The notes under the pieces are model-generated. The model did no database searches, was not told the DNA's origin, and saw only the letters and a list, made by a program, of their open reading frames with translations. Made by a program: the position numbers and the translations under genes. This document shows positions 53,542 to 62,080 of a stretch of 64,000 nucleotides of DNA, piece by piece; the first letter of the stretch is position 1; each line of letters begins with the position of its first letter. Source of the stretch: Flavobacteriales bacterium (GTDB taxonomy: Bacteria > Bacteroidota > Bacteroidia > Flavobacteriales_F > PHOS-HE28); the NCBI GenBank assembly GCA_016702645.1, contig JADJDP010000009.1, positions 62,001 to 126,000 on the forward strand, read 5' to 3'.

Positions 53542-53555
53542 TATCTTCGCCGCCC
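53542..53555 (+). promoter_or_regulatory. Putative extended -7 promoter box for gltX
   Basis: TATCTTCGCCGCCC matches the extended box of prs, mnmG and the TlpA-like gene and ends 25 nt before the gltX ATG. Confidence 0.5.
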
Positions 53556-53580
53556 TTGCGCCCAGCGCATTCATGAGCAT

Positions 53581-55116
53581 ATGTCGGTCAGAGTTCGTTT
53601 CGCCCCAAGTCCTACAGGCCCCCTGCACATGGGTGGCGTGCGCACGGCTTTGTACAACTACCTCTTCGCGCGGAAGCATGGCGGACAATTCCTGTTGCGC
53701 ATCGAGGATACCGACCAGACGCGTTACGTGCCCGGAGCGGAACAGTACATCAAGGAGAGCTTGGAGTGGTGCGGCCTGGTTCCCGATGAAAGTCCGTGGA
53801 AAGGTGGCCCCGACGGCCCTTACCGCCAAAGCGACCGCAAGGGCCTTTACAAACAGTACGCTGACGAGCTGATCGCAAAGGACAAGGCATACTACGCCTT
53901 TGATACGCCGGAAGAACTGGAGGCCATGCGTGCGCGCCTGCAAGCGGCGGGCGTCGCTGCGCCGGCGTACAATGCGGTAACGCGTGAGCATATGAAGAAC
54001 TCGCTCACGCTAAGTGCCGACGAGGTGAAAGAGCGCCTTGCAAGGGGCGAACAGTATGTGATCCGCTTGAAAGTGCCGCGGCATGCCGAGGTGCGGTTCG
54101 AGGACATCATTCGCGGCTGGGTGGTTGTTCACAGTGCCAACATCGACGACAAGGTGCTGTTCAAGAGCGATGGCATGCCCACCTATCACCTGGCGAACAT
54201 CGTGGACGACCACTTGATGCGAATCACGCACGTGATCCGCGGAGAGGAGTGGTTGCCCAGCGCTCCACTGCATGTGCTCATCTATGAGGCCTTCGGATGG
54301 GAGCGCCCTGCCTTCGCACACTTGCCGCTGATCTTGAAGCCGGATGGCAATGGTAAGTTGAGCAAGCGCGATGGCGATCGCTTGGGCTTCCCGGTGTTCT
54401 CGTTGGATTGGTACGACCCCACCACCAAGGAGAAGAGCAGCGGCTACCGCGAGAGGGGCTACTATCCGGAAGCCTTCATCAACATGCTCGCATTGCTCGG
54501 CTGGAACCCCGGCACCGATCAGGAGATCATGAGCCTGGACGAGTTGACGAAGCTTTTCGACCTGGAGCGAGTGCACAAAGGCGGCGCCAAGTTCGATCCG
54601 GAGAAAACGAAGTGGTTCAACCAGCAATACCTGCGCATGCGACCCGATGCGGAGTTGGGGGCGCAGCTACAGGCCAAGCTGAAAGCAAACGGCGTCAACG
54701 CGACGCTTGAGCGGGCAACGAGCGCGGCTGTTTTGCTCAAGGAGCGGGCAACATTCGTGGACGACATGCTGGAAGGCGCCTACTTGTTCACCAATGGGAC
54801 GCCGCTGACCGACAATGCAACTGCGAACGAGGAGCTTAGGAAACGCTGGAAGCCCGAAGTAGCACCAGCCATCGAGGCATACATCGACCGACTTGCCTCC
54901 CTCTCACCATTTGAACCGGTCATGTTGGAACCCGCGTTCAACCAAGTGCTTCAGGAGAAAGGCATGAAGGTGGGCCAAGTGATGCCCATCTATCGCCTCT
55001 TCGTTGCTGGTCGCATGCAGGGTCCAGGCATGTTCGACGTGAGCGCGTTGCTCGGCAAGGACGAAGTGGTCCTTCGCTTGAAGGTCGGGCTCGACCTCTG
55101 CCGCTCATGGGCCTGA
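53581..55116 (+). CDS. gltX: Glutamyl-tRNA synthetase
   Basis: The 511-residue class I aminoacyl-tRNA synthetase charges tRNA-Glu. The HIGH-type signature lies in RFAPSPTGPLHMGGVRTALY, with LLRIEDTDQTRYVPGA after it and the KMSKS-type motif in NGKLSKRDGDRLGFPV. The anticodon-binding helical domain fills the C-terminal third. ATG 53581 (MSVRVRFAPSPTG) is the family start. folB overlaps its last 10 bp. Confidence 0.97.
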   Translation: MSVRVRFAPSPTGPLHMGGVRTALYNYLFARKHGGQFLLRIEDTDQTRYVPGAEQYIKESLEWCGLVPDESPWKGGPDGPYRQSDRKGLYKQYADELIAKDKAYYAFDTPEELEAMRARLQAAGVAAPAYNAVTREHMKNSLTLSADEVKERLARGEQYVIRLKVPRHAEVRFEDIIRGWVVVHSANIDDKVLFKSDGMPTYHLANIVDDHLMRITHVIRGEEWLPSAPLHVLIYEAFGWERPAFAHLPLILKPDGNGKLSKRDGDRLGFPVFSLDWYDPTTKEKSSGYRERGYYPEAFINMLALLGWNPGTDQEIMSLDELTKLFDLERVHKGGAKFDPEKTKWFNQQYLRMRPDAELGAQLQAKLKANGVNATLERATSAAVLLKERATFVDDMLEGAYLFTNGTPLTDNATANEELRKRWKPEVAPAIEAYIDRLASLSPFEPVMLEPAFNQVLQEKGMKVGQVMPIYRLFVAGRMQGPGMFDVSALLGKDEVVLRLKVGLDLCRSWA

Positions 55117-55457
55117 TCAAAGTGAACGGGATCCGGGTCTTCGCCTACCACGGGTGTTTACCCGAAGAAGCGCGCATTGGCGGCCAGTACGTGGTGGACG
55201 TCTCCGTGGAAGGAGCGTTCGACAGGGCAGAAAGCAGCGATGCGCTGGCGGATACCGTGGACTATGGCCGGATCACGGCGATCGTAAAGGAACAGATGGC
55301 GCAGCGCAGCAGGCTCATCGAACATGTTACGCGGCGGATCCTGGAAGCGCTCAAGGGCGAATGGCCCGGGGTCGGCCGCTTCCGCGTGCGCGTAGTGAAG
55401 GAGCGTCCACCCGTGAACGGGGATGTCGCGCAGGTGGAGTACGTGTTGGAGGGTTAG
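55107..55457 (+). CDS. folB: Dihydroneopterin aldolase
   Basis: The 116-residue enzyme of folate synthesis converts dihydroneopterin to hydroxymethyl-dihydropterin and glycolaldehyde. Family positions are INGIRVFAYHGCLPEE-like (actual sequence VNGIRVFAYHGCLPEEA, with the catalytic-site Tyr/His region), DTVDYGRITAIVKE, and LIEHVTRRI with the conserved Glu. The C-terminal Lys region is VVKERPPVNGDV. It overlaps gltX by 10 bp, so translation is coupled. Confidence 0.93.
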   Translation: MGLIKVNGIRVFAYHGCLPEEARIGGQYVVDVSVEGAFDRAESSDALADTVDYGRITAIVKEQMAQRSRLIEHVTRRILEALKGEWPGVGRFRVRVVKERPPVNGDVAQVEYVLEG

Positions 55458-55464
55458 CTCCGCC

Positions 55465-55472
55465 TATCTTCG
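55465..55472 (+). promoter_or_regulatory. Putative -7 promoter box for tRNA-Cys
   Basis: TATCTTCG followed by GCCCC lies 18 nt before the tRNA 5' end. A TTG at 55446-55448 stands 16 nt upstream. Confidence 0.5.
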
Positions 55473-55490
55473 GCCCCGTTCTTTTCCCAA

Positions 55491-55564
55491 GGTCGCGTGG
55501 CCGAGTGGCTAGGCACAGCTCTGCAAAAGCTGCTACTGCGGTTCGAATCCGCACGCGACCTCCA
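55491..55564 (+). tRNA. tRNA-Cys (anticodon GCA)
   Basis: The acceptor stem GGTCGCG pairs with CGCGACC. The anticodon arm CAGCTCTGCAAAAGCTG gives GCA, and the T arm contains GGTTCGAATCC. Discriminator T is followed by an encoded CCA (55562-55564). Confidence 0.95.
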
Positions 55565-55570
55565 CGAAGG

Positions 55571-55598
55571 GTCCCCATCTCGGTGGGGACTTTTCCTT
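55571..55598 (+). terminator. Intrinsic terminator after tRNA-Cys
   Basis: A perfect 7-bp stem (GTCCCCA / TGGGGAC) with a 6-nt loop is followed by TTTTCCTTT, starting 6 nt after the tRNA CCA end. Confidence 0.85.
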
Positions 55599-55665
55599 TA
55601 CACCCCTACCTTGTCCATACCGATCGCGCCCGAAATGCGTTGACCGCAGTGTCGATACCGAAGCC

Positions 55666-58032
55666 ATGACCTTGATCGTCCGCTCGCTCTTCCTGCTTCC
55701 CGTCCTTGTTCTCCACGTGTACGCCGCTGGCCAGCAACCCATAGGCGCATGGCGCGACCACCTACCGTATTTGCGCATGGTGGATGTGGCCGAAGGTGGT
55801 GGGCGCGTCTATTGCGCCACCAGCACCGGGGTGTTCTCCTATGATCCCATTAGCGGCGAGATGGAGCGCATCAACAAGACCAACGCGCTCAGCGATGTGG
55901 ACATTCGAGGCCTTGCTTGGAGCGAACCGTTGCAGACATTGCTCGTGTACTATGGCAATGGCAACCTGGACCTGATCCGGGGTACCACCAGCTACAACAT
56001 GGGTGATATAGAGCGCAGTGCGATCTTGGGAGACAAGGCGATCTATTCTGTGCACTTTGAAGGATCGACCGCCTATCTGGCGTGCGGCTTTGGTATCGTG
56101 GTGGTGGACCTGGAGCGCCGCGAGGTGAAGGAAACCTGGTTCATTGGCCCCAATGGCGGGCAGTTGCAGGTGAATGCGCTCACCTTTTCCACCGACTCCA
56201 TCTACGCTGCTACTTCCACCGGGCTCTTTACGGCGTGGCGCAATTCCCCGAACCTATCGGCCTTCAGCAATTGGCGCAAGCGGACGGACATGGGGGTCGA
56301 AATGGCCGATGGCCCGTTCGATCTGGCGATCACCTTCGCGGGAGACCCGATCATAAACTACCGCAAGACGGTGGATGATAACGACACGCTGCTGATCCTG
56401 CAGGAGGACAACACCTGGCAACGGTTCGGTCCTGCGTTCAGCAGGAGGAACCGAGGGTTGAGCGTGAGCGCGGATGGGGCGCTGCTGGTGACGGCACACC
56501 AGAACGACGTGCAAACGTTCGACAGCAACCTCGGTTTCATAGGCCAGACATACGGTTATGCAGGACTCAACTGCCAACCCGCCAAGGCGGTGCGCTCCAC
56601 GGCCGGTTACTTGTGGGTGGCCGATCGTGTTTCCGGCCTGGCCAAAGGCACAGGCGGTGATCAAGGGAGCACGGTGCGCCCCAACGGACCGCTCAATGCT
56701 AGCGCGTACCGCATGGACGCTCGTGGTGGCGCCCTCTATGTGGCCACCGGGGGCATCGAGGGCAATTGGGGGAACAAGTTCCTCAAGGACGGGGTGCATC
56801 ACTACGTGGGGGGAGAGTGGCGCACAACCGATCTCACCAACAATGCGATCATGGCTGCGGGAAACGCGTTCGGTTCGGTCGTGAACGATATGATGGTCGT
56901 GGCGGTCGACCCCAACGATCCCGACCATGCCTTCGGCGGAAGTTGGGATGATGGGCTGATCGAGTTCAGGGGCCGCGATGCGGTGGCGAATTACACAGCG
57001 GGCAACAGTTCGCTCGGCATCGTTACGAACGACGGTTCGGGAAAGGTGAACGTTGCAGGATTGAGCTATGATGCCTCTGGTAATTTGTGGATGACCAACG
57101 CGTGGTCCTCCGAGCCGGTATCAGTGCTTACGCGGGCAGGTGCTTGGAAGAGCTTCACCCCGGGATCGCTCCTTGGCGGTAACCTGCTGTTGGCGGAGAT
57201 CGTGGCGGCGAGCAACGGCTACAAGTGGATCGTTCGGCCACGCGGCAACTCGCTGCTGGTCTTCAACGATGGCGGAACCATCCAGGAGACGAGCGATGAC
57301 CAATGGAAGTTGATCAACAATACGCCCGGTACTGGCGGGCTTCCATCGCCCGACGTGTTCTGCGTTGCGGAGGACAAGGAAGGTCAGATCTGGGTGGGGA
57401 CAAGCAAGGGCATCGCGGTCTTCTACACCCCATCCGCCATCTTCGGGGATGACGGCAGCTATGACGCCCAACAGATCCTCATCGAACAGGACGGCAACGT
57501 GCAGATCCTTCTTGAAACTGAATTCGTTAGTTGCATTGCGGTAGATGGTGCCAACAGGAAATGGATAGGTACGCAAACAGGCGGGGTCTTCCTGGTGAGC
57601 GCGGATGGTCGCGAACAGATCCAACACTTCACACAGGAGAACAGTCCGCTGCCGAGCAACACCATCACCACGATCGCCATAGATGAGGTCACCGGTGAAG
57701 TTTTCTTCGGTACCGATCGGGGTATCATCGGCTACCGCAACGATGCCATTGAAGGCGGCGATGAGGCAAGTTGCGCCAGTGTGTTCCCCAATCCTGTTCG
57801 CGAGAGCTACACAGGTCCTGTTGCCATCACCGGGTTGGTGCGCGATAGCGAAGTGAAGATCACCGATGTGAGCGGCAATCTCGTGTATCGCACCACATCA
57901 TTGGGCGGCCAGGCCATTTGGAACGCCAATGATATGAGCGGCAATCGCGTGGCCACGGGCGTATACATGATCTTCGCCACGGACATCACGGGCACTTATA
58001 AGTGCAATACGAAAGTGCTCGTGGTTCGCTGA
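55666..58032 (+). CDS. porZ: PorZ-like T9SS beta-propeller protein
   Basis: The 788-residue protein has a signal peptide (residues 1-22). Two consecutive beta-propellers follow, built of two-component-regulator-type blades (VYCATSTGVFSYDPISG, SIYAATSTGLFTAWRN, QIWVGTSKGIAVFY, RKWIGTQTGGVFLV). The C-terminal T9SS type domain contains SVFPNPVRESYTGPVAI. This matches PorZ, a surface component of the T9SS attachment complex that helps the PorU sortase cut the sorting tail and attach cargo to A-LPS. Proximity to recO, a common neighbour in this phylum, supports the call. It is the only T9SS machinery gene in the window, alongside six cargo-type proteins. Confidence 0.85.
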   Translation: MTLIVRSLFLLPVLVLHVYAAGQQPIGAWRDHLPYLRMVDVAEGGGRVYCATSTGVFSYDPISGEMERINKTNALSDVDIRGLAWSEPLQTLLVYYGNGNLDLIRGTTSYNMGDIERSAILGDKAIYSVHFEGSTAYLACGFGIVVVDLERREVKETWFIGPNGGQLQVNALTFSTDSIYAATSTGLFTAWRNSPNLSAFSNWRKRTDMGVEMADGPFDLAITFAGDPIINYRKTVDDNDTLLILQEDNTWQRFGPAFSRRNRGLSVSADGALLVTAHQNDVQTFDSNLGFIGQTYGYAGLNCQPAKAVRSTAGYLWVADRVSGLAKGTGGDQGSTVRPNGPLNASAYRMDARGGALYVATGGIEGNWGNKFLKDGVHHYVGGEWRTTDLTNNAIMAAGNAFGSVVNDMMVVAVDPNDPDHAFGGSWDDGLIEFRGRDAVANYTAGNSSLGIVTNDGSGKVNVAGLSYDASGNLWMTNAWSSEPVSVLTRAGAWKSFTPGSLLGGNLLLAEIVAASNGYKWIVRPRGNSLLVFNDGGTIQETSDDQWKLINNTPGTGGLPSPDVFCVAEDKEGQIWVGTSKGIAVFYTPSAIFGDDGSYDAQQILIEQDGNVQILLETEFVSCIAVDGANRKWIGTQTGGVFLVSADGREQIQHFTQENSPLPSNTITTIAIDEVTGEVFFGTDRGIIGYRNDAIEGGDEASCASVFPNPVRESYTGPVAITGLVRDSEVKITDVSGNLVYRTTSLGGQAIWNANDMSGNRVATGVYMIFATDITGTYKCNTKVLVVR

Positions 58033-58084
58033 GCACCCTGTCGTCCGGGCGGGGGTCGAACGGTATCTCGAACGACAAACCCAC

Positions 58085-58798
58085 ATGCTGCAGACCTCGC
58101 ACGCCGTCGTGCTCAGAACGATCAGGCATGGCGACCGCACCACGATCCTGAAAGCATGGACGCGCCATGCGGGGGCTCGTTCCTACGTGGTGCGAACAGG
58201 CAGCAAGAAGGGGAACTCCTCAGCGGCGTTGCAACCCTTGAACCGCGTGGAGATCGTTGCCGATGAGCGGCCCGACCTCGAGCTGCACCCCGTGCGCGAG
58301 TTGCGGGTGGAGCGGCCATTCCTGAACCTGCATCAGGACCCGATCCGTGCTGCGCTGGCCCTCTTCACCCAAGAGGTGTTGTACAAAGTACTGCGCGCCG
58401 AGACGGCGGACCCGGCCCTTGATGGGTTCATCCACGAATCGCTGGAAGTGATCGACACGGGTTCGGACCTCCGCTGCTTTCCACTGGTGTTCCTTGTGCA
58501 ATTGTCCGGTCATTTGGGCTTCTTCCCGGAGCCACCGTCCGGCAACGATGACCACTTCGACCTTCAAGAAGGGTGCTTCTATCCGGCGGGTGTGCTGCAC
58601 GGCCATACCATGGCTCCTCCGTTGAGCGTCGCGTTCATCCAACTGCTCGATGTGGACCTCCAACACTTGTCCGGGGCCTCCTTCCCGGTGAAACAAAGGC
58701 GCGAGCTGTTGGACCACCTGTTGCTCTACTTCCGCTTGCACATCGACGGCATGGGCGAGTTGCGGTCCCCGGCCGTGTTGCACGATACGCTGGCCTGA
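58085..58798 (+). CDS. recO: DNA repair protein RecO
   Basis: The 237-residue recombination mediator helps load RecA onto SSB-coated DNA. The N-terminal OB-fold is evident in HAVVLRTIRHGDRTTILKAW and YVVRTGSKKGNSSAALQPLN. The helical domain follows (QEVLYKVLRAETADPALDGF, FPLVFLVQLSGHLGFFPEPP). The usual zinc-finger cysteines of some RecO proteins are largely absent, as is common in Bacteroidota. It lies 52 bp after porZ. Confidence 0.9.
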   Translation: MLQTSHAVVLRTIRHGDRTTILKAWTRHAGARSYVVRTGSKKGNSSAALQPLNRVEIVADERPDLELHPVRELRVERPFLNLHQDPIRAALALFTQEVLYKVLRAETADPALDGFIHESLEVIDTGSDLRCFPLVFLVQLSGHLGFFPEPPSGNDDHFDLQEGCFYPAGVLHGHTMAPPLSVAFIQLLDVDLQHLSGASFPVKQRRELLDHLLLYFRLHIDGMGELRSPAVLHDTLA

Positions 58799-58842
58799 AG
58801 GCTCACGACCCGGGTGTACATTCGGCCTCCGTTATTCCAACC

Positions 58843-61035
58843 ATGCGCCGCACCACCAGTCCACTTCTGCTCTGCGTTCTGTTGTTGCCTGCTTGCTCGG
58901 ACGCCCCAACGCCCATGAACGCCACTGAATTGCTTGCGCCACCTGTGGCACCAAAACGCCAACATGAGATCACCGCGCACGGTCATACGCGCAATGATGA
59001 GTACTACTGGATGCGCCTGACCGAAGAACAGCGGAACGCCGACCCTCCCGACGCACACACCAAGGAGGTGGTCGATCATCTCAACGCGGAGAACGCGTAC
59101 ACCGAAGCCGCGCTGGCCCCTGTGAAGGAGCTTCGCGAGGACCTTTTCGCCGAGATGAAGGCCCGCATCAAGGAAACGGACCTCAGCGTTCCGTATCGCG
59201 AGAACGGATACTGGTACCAGCAGCGCTTCGATGAAGGGAAGGAGTACGCAGTGCACATGCGCGCGAAGGCAACCTCGTCGACCGCGCCGCAGGATGCCGA
59301 TGCCGCCTGGCTCGAACTGCTCAACGAGAACAAAATGGCCGAGGGGCACAGCTATTTCGACCTCGGCGATTTTGAGGTGAGCCCGAACAACAACATCGTT
59401 GCGTACAGCGTGGATGTTGTCAGTCGGCGTAAGTACGAGATCCGCTTCCGCGACATGACCACCGGTAACGACCTGTCCGATGTGATCACCAATACCGGTG
59501 GGGGGTGCGCCTGGGCGGACGACAAGACGGTGTTCTATCCGCGCAAGGACAAGACCTTACGCAGCTACCGCATCTATCGGCACGTGCTCGGCACCGACCC
59601 CAAGACCGATGTGGTCGTTTACGAGGAGAAGGACAGTGCCTTCAGTTGCGATGTGTACCGTAGTCGCTCAGAGCGTTATGTGATGATCGGTACCGAAAGC
59701 ACGCTCAACAGCGAGCACCTCTTCCTGCCGGTGGACCAGCCCACGGGCAACTTCCAAGTCTTCCTGCCGCGCGAGGAAGAACACGAGCATTCCGTGATGC
59801 ATGTGCAGGGAAACCCCGGCAAGTGGTACATCATGACGAATTGGAACGCCCAGAATTTCCGCCTCATGGAATGTGCCGAGGGAGCAACGGCCGACAAAAC
59901 GAAGTGGAAGGAGGTGGTGCCGCACCGCGCAGAGGTGTTGTTGGAGGATGTGGACACCTTCCGCGACCATTTGGTGATCACCGAACGGCGGGAAGGTCTG
60001 ACCCATATCCGTGTGCGCCGCCTGAGCGATGGCAAGGAGCATGAGATACAGTTCACCGATCCGGCCTATGTGGCGTACAGCGGAACGAACCCGGAATGGG
60101 ATACCGACAAACTGCGCTACGGATACACATCCCTAACCACCCCGGGTAGCGTGTACGAGCACGACCTCAACGCCGCCACTGACATCCTGCTCAAACAACA
60201 GGAGGTCGTCGGAAGCTTCAAGCGCGAGGATTACACGAGCGAGCGGATCTGGGCACCTGCGGGTGATGGCGTGAAAGTTCCCGTGAGCATCGTTTATCGG
60301 AAAGGCACCAAGCTCGACGGAAGCGCTCCATTGCTTCTGTACGGATATGGTAGCTACGGCAGCAGTATCGATCCCACCTTCAGCAGCGCGCGCCTGAGTT
60401 TGCTCGATCGTGGTTTCGTTTACGCCATCGCTCACATCCGAGGTGGAGAAGAGCTTGGTCGTAACTGGTACGAGAACGGGAAGATGGAACACAAGGCGAA
60501 CACCTTCACCGACTTCATCGATTGTGCTGATCATTTGGAGAAGATGAAGTACGCCGACCCCAAGCGGATCTTCTGTCTCGGCGGTAGTGCAGGAGGCTTG
60601 CTCGTTGGTGCCGTGGTGAACATGCGCCCCGATCGCTGGAAGGCGGCATGTGCAGAGGTGCCCTTTGTGGATGTGGTGACGACGATGCTCGACGAGAGCA
60701 TACCGCTCACCACCGGAGAGTTCGATGAATGGGGCGACCCCAAGGAAAAGGAGGCATACGATCGCATGCTGGCATACTCGCCGTACGATAACGTGAAGGA
60801 CGCGAACTACCCTGCATTGCTCGTGACCACCGGCCTGCACGATAGCCAAGTACAGTATTGGGAGCCGGCCAAATGGGTACAGCGCCTGCGCGAGCACCAG
60901 AAGTCGAACGCCCCGATCCTTCTCTTCACCAATATGGAAGCGGGCCACGGCGGTGCTTCAGGCCGCTTTGAATCGCTGAAGGAGGTGGCGCTGATCTACG
61001 CGTTCTTCCTGGAGCAGGCAGGCTTGGTGAAGTAG
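58843..61035 (+). CDS. S9A prolyl oligopeptidase family lipoprotein
   Basis: The 730-residue protein has a lipoprotein signal (LLLPACSD) and the N-terminal propeller of prolyl oligopeptidase / oligopeptidase B (HTRNDEYYWMRLTEEQ). The alpha/beta-hydrolase domain has nucleophile Ser in CLGGSAGGLLVGAV, an acid-region Asp after LLVTTGLHDSQVQYWEPAKW, and catalytic His in AGHGGASGRFE. It cleaves short peptides after Pro or basic residues and is anchored in the envelope. The TACATTCG box at 58817-58824 is a likely promoter. ATG 58843 was chosen for the signal peptide; a long in-frame upstream extension overlaps recO. Confidence 0.92.
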   Translation: MRRTTSPLLLCVLLLPACSDAPTPMNATELLAPPVAPKRQHEITAHGHTRNDEYYWMRLTEEQRNADPPDAHTKEVVDHLNAENAYTEAALAPVKELREDLFAEMKARIKETDLSVPYRENGYWYQQRFDEGKEYAVHMRAKATSSTAPQDADAAWLELLNENKMAEGHSYFDLGDFEVSPNNNIVAYSVDVVSRRKYEIRFRDMTTGNDLSDVITNTGGGCAWADDKTVFYPRKDKTLRSYRIYRHVLGTDPKTDVVVYEEKDSAFSCDVYRSRSERYVMIGTESTLNSEHLFLPVDQPTGNFQVFLPREEEHEHSVMHVQGNPGKWYIMTNWNAQNFRLMECAEGATADKTKWKEVVPHRAEVLLEDVDTFRDHLVITERREGLTHIRVRRLSDGKEHEIQFTDPAYVAYSGTNPEWDTDKLRYGYTSLTTPGSVYEHDLNAATDILLKQQEVVGSFKREDYTSERIWAPAGDGVKVPVSIVYRKGTKLDGSAPLLLYGYGSYGSSIDPTFSSARLSLLDRGFVYAIAHIRGGEELGRNWYENGKMEHKANTFTDFIDCADHLEKMKYADPKRIFCLGGSAGGLLVGAVVNMRPDRWKAACAEVPFVDVVTTMLDESIPLTTGEFDEWGDPKEKEAYDRMLAYSPYDNVKDANYPALLVTTGLHDSQVQYWEPAKWVQRLREHQKSNAPILLFTNMEAGHGGASGRFESLKEVALIYAFFLEQAGLVK

Positions 61036-61129
61036 CGCCCTTGTCCATCGCCACCGTTGCTGGCCGATGGCGGACCGTTGTTCGCTTGCCCCGGCGCGAG
61101 TTGCCGGGGACTCCGCACATTCGCCTGCG

Positions 61130-62029
61130 ATGTACCTCGTCGTCGATCAGAGCAACATCAACGCGCCCCGTTCGCGCATGACCGGACCGGTGATGGGGTC
61201 CTCCGTTTTGCAGGCGCTGGACCGCGAGATCCCTTTCGGGGGCTTTGCCATCAAGTACGTGATGCATGGCACCGAGCGCTATACGGTGAACGGGAACCAT
61301 TATGCCGTGCGGGATGGGAGCTACCTGCTGGCGAACGCCCACTGCAGGGGTCGTGTATCGATCGAAAGCGCCGCTCCTGTTCTCGGGCTTTGCGCCGACC
61401 TCACCCCCGGCGTGCTCAACGGTATGGTGTCGGCTTGCACCCTCCCTGAGGCGATGGATGAGCCATCCTTTGCATCGTTCTTCACGAGCGAGGAGTTCCC
61501 GGAGAACATCCACACCGCCAGCGGAACGCATGTGGGTGTCATCATGCAACGATTGTCGGATGTAATTCACGTCGACCCCTACCGCGCGCATGATATCGGG
61601 CGGGAAGTGTACCTGGCCTTGGCAGAAGCCGTGATCGCCGATCACTGGGCGCTTGTACCGGGCTTGCGGAGGATCGGGGCGATAAGGTCCGGTACGCGCA
61701 AGGATCTCTTCCGCCGCGTGGAGCGAGCCCGAGCGTTCATGCACGCCAACCAAGAAACGGCTCTCGATGTTCGCGTCATGGCAAGTGAAGCGGCCATGTC
61801 CGAGTTCCATTTTTTCCGGGCCTTCCGCGCTTTGCATGGTATCACACCACATCAATACCATCTGGCGCTGCGCCTCGTGCATGGAAGAGAGATGATCATG
61901 AAAGGAGCCGAGGTCTCGATCGCCGCCATGCAATGTGGCTTCCCGGACCTTGCGAGTTTTAGCAAGGCGTTCAAGCGGAGGTTCGGCCAACCACCCTCGG
62001 CAACGGTTGGTGGATCGAGCAGGATTTGA
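61130..62029 (+). CDS. AraC-family transcriptional regulator
   Basis: The 299-residue regulator has an N-terminal cupin-type sensing domain (FGGFAIKYVMHGTERYTVNG, DGSYLLANAHCRGRV). Two helix-turn-helix motifs lie in the C-terminal 100 residues (LDVRVMASEAAMSEFHFFRAFRALHGITPHQY and VSIAAMQCGFPDLASFSKAFKRRFG). It would control a small set of genes in response to a ligand. The serine-hydrolase gene, 51 bp downstream on the same strand, is a candidate target or co-transcribed partner. Start MYLVVDQSN was chosen over an upstream ATG, whose extra residues lie over a hairpin at 61089-61109. Confidence 0.9.
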   Translation: MYLVVDQSNINAPRSRMTGPVMGSSVLQALDREIPFGGFAIKYVMHGTERYTVNGNHYAVRDGSYLLANAHCRGRVSIESAAPVLGLCADLTPGVLNGMVSACTLPEAMDEPSFASFFTSEEFPENIHTASGTHVGVIMQRLSDVIHVDPYRAHDIGREVYLALAEAVIADHWALVPGLRRIGAIRSGTRKDLFRRVERARAFMHANQETALDVRVMASEAAMSEFHFFRAFRALHGITPHQYHLALRLVHGREMIMKGAEVSIAAMQCGFPDLASFSKAFKRRFGQPPSATVGGSSRI

Positions 62030-62080
62030 CAACCCATGTGGTTGCAGGTCGGGGTTGCTTTGGGCACCAAGTCTACTACC

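Noticed and set aside
61089..61109. Small hairpin (CCCCGGC / GCCGGGG) after the S9 peptidase gene
   Set aside because: The 7-bp stem has no T tract and lies just before the AraC gene; too weak to list as a terminator.
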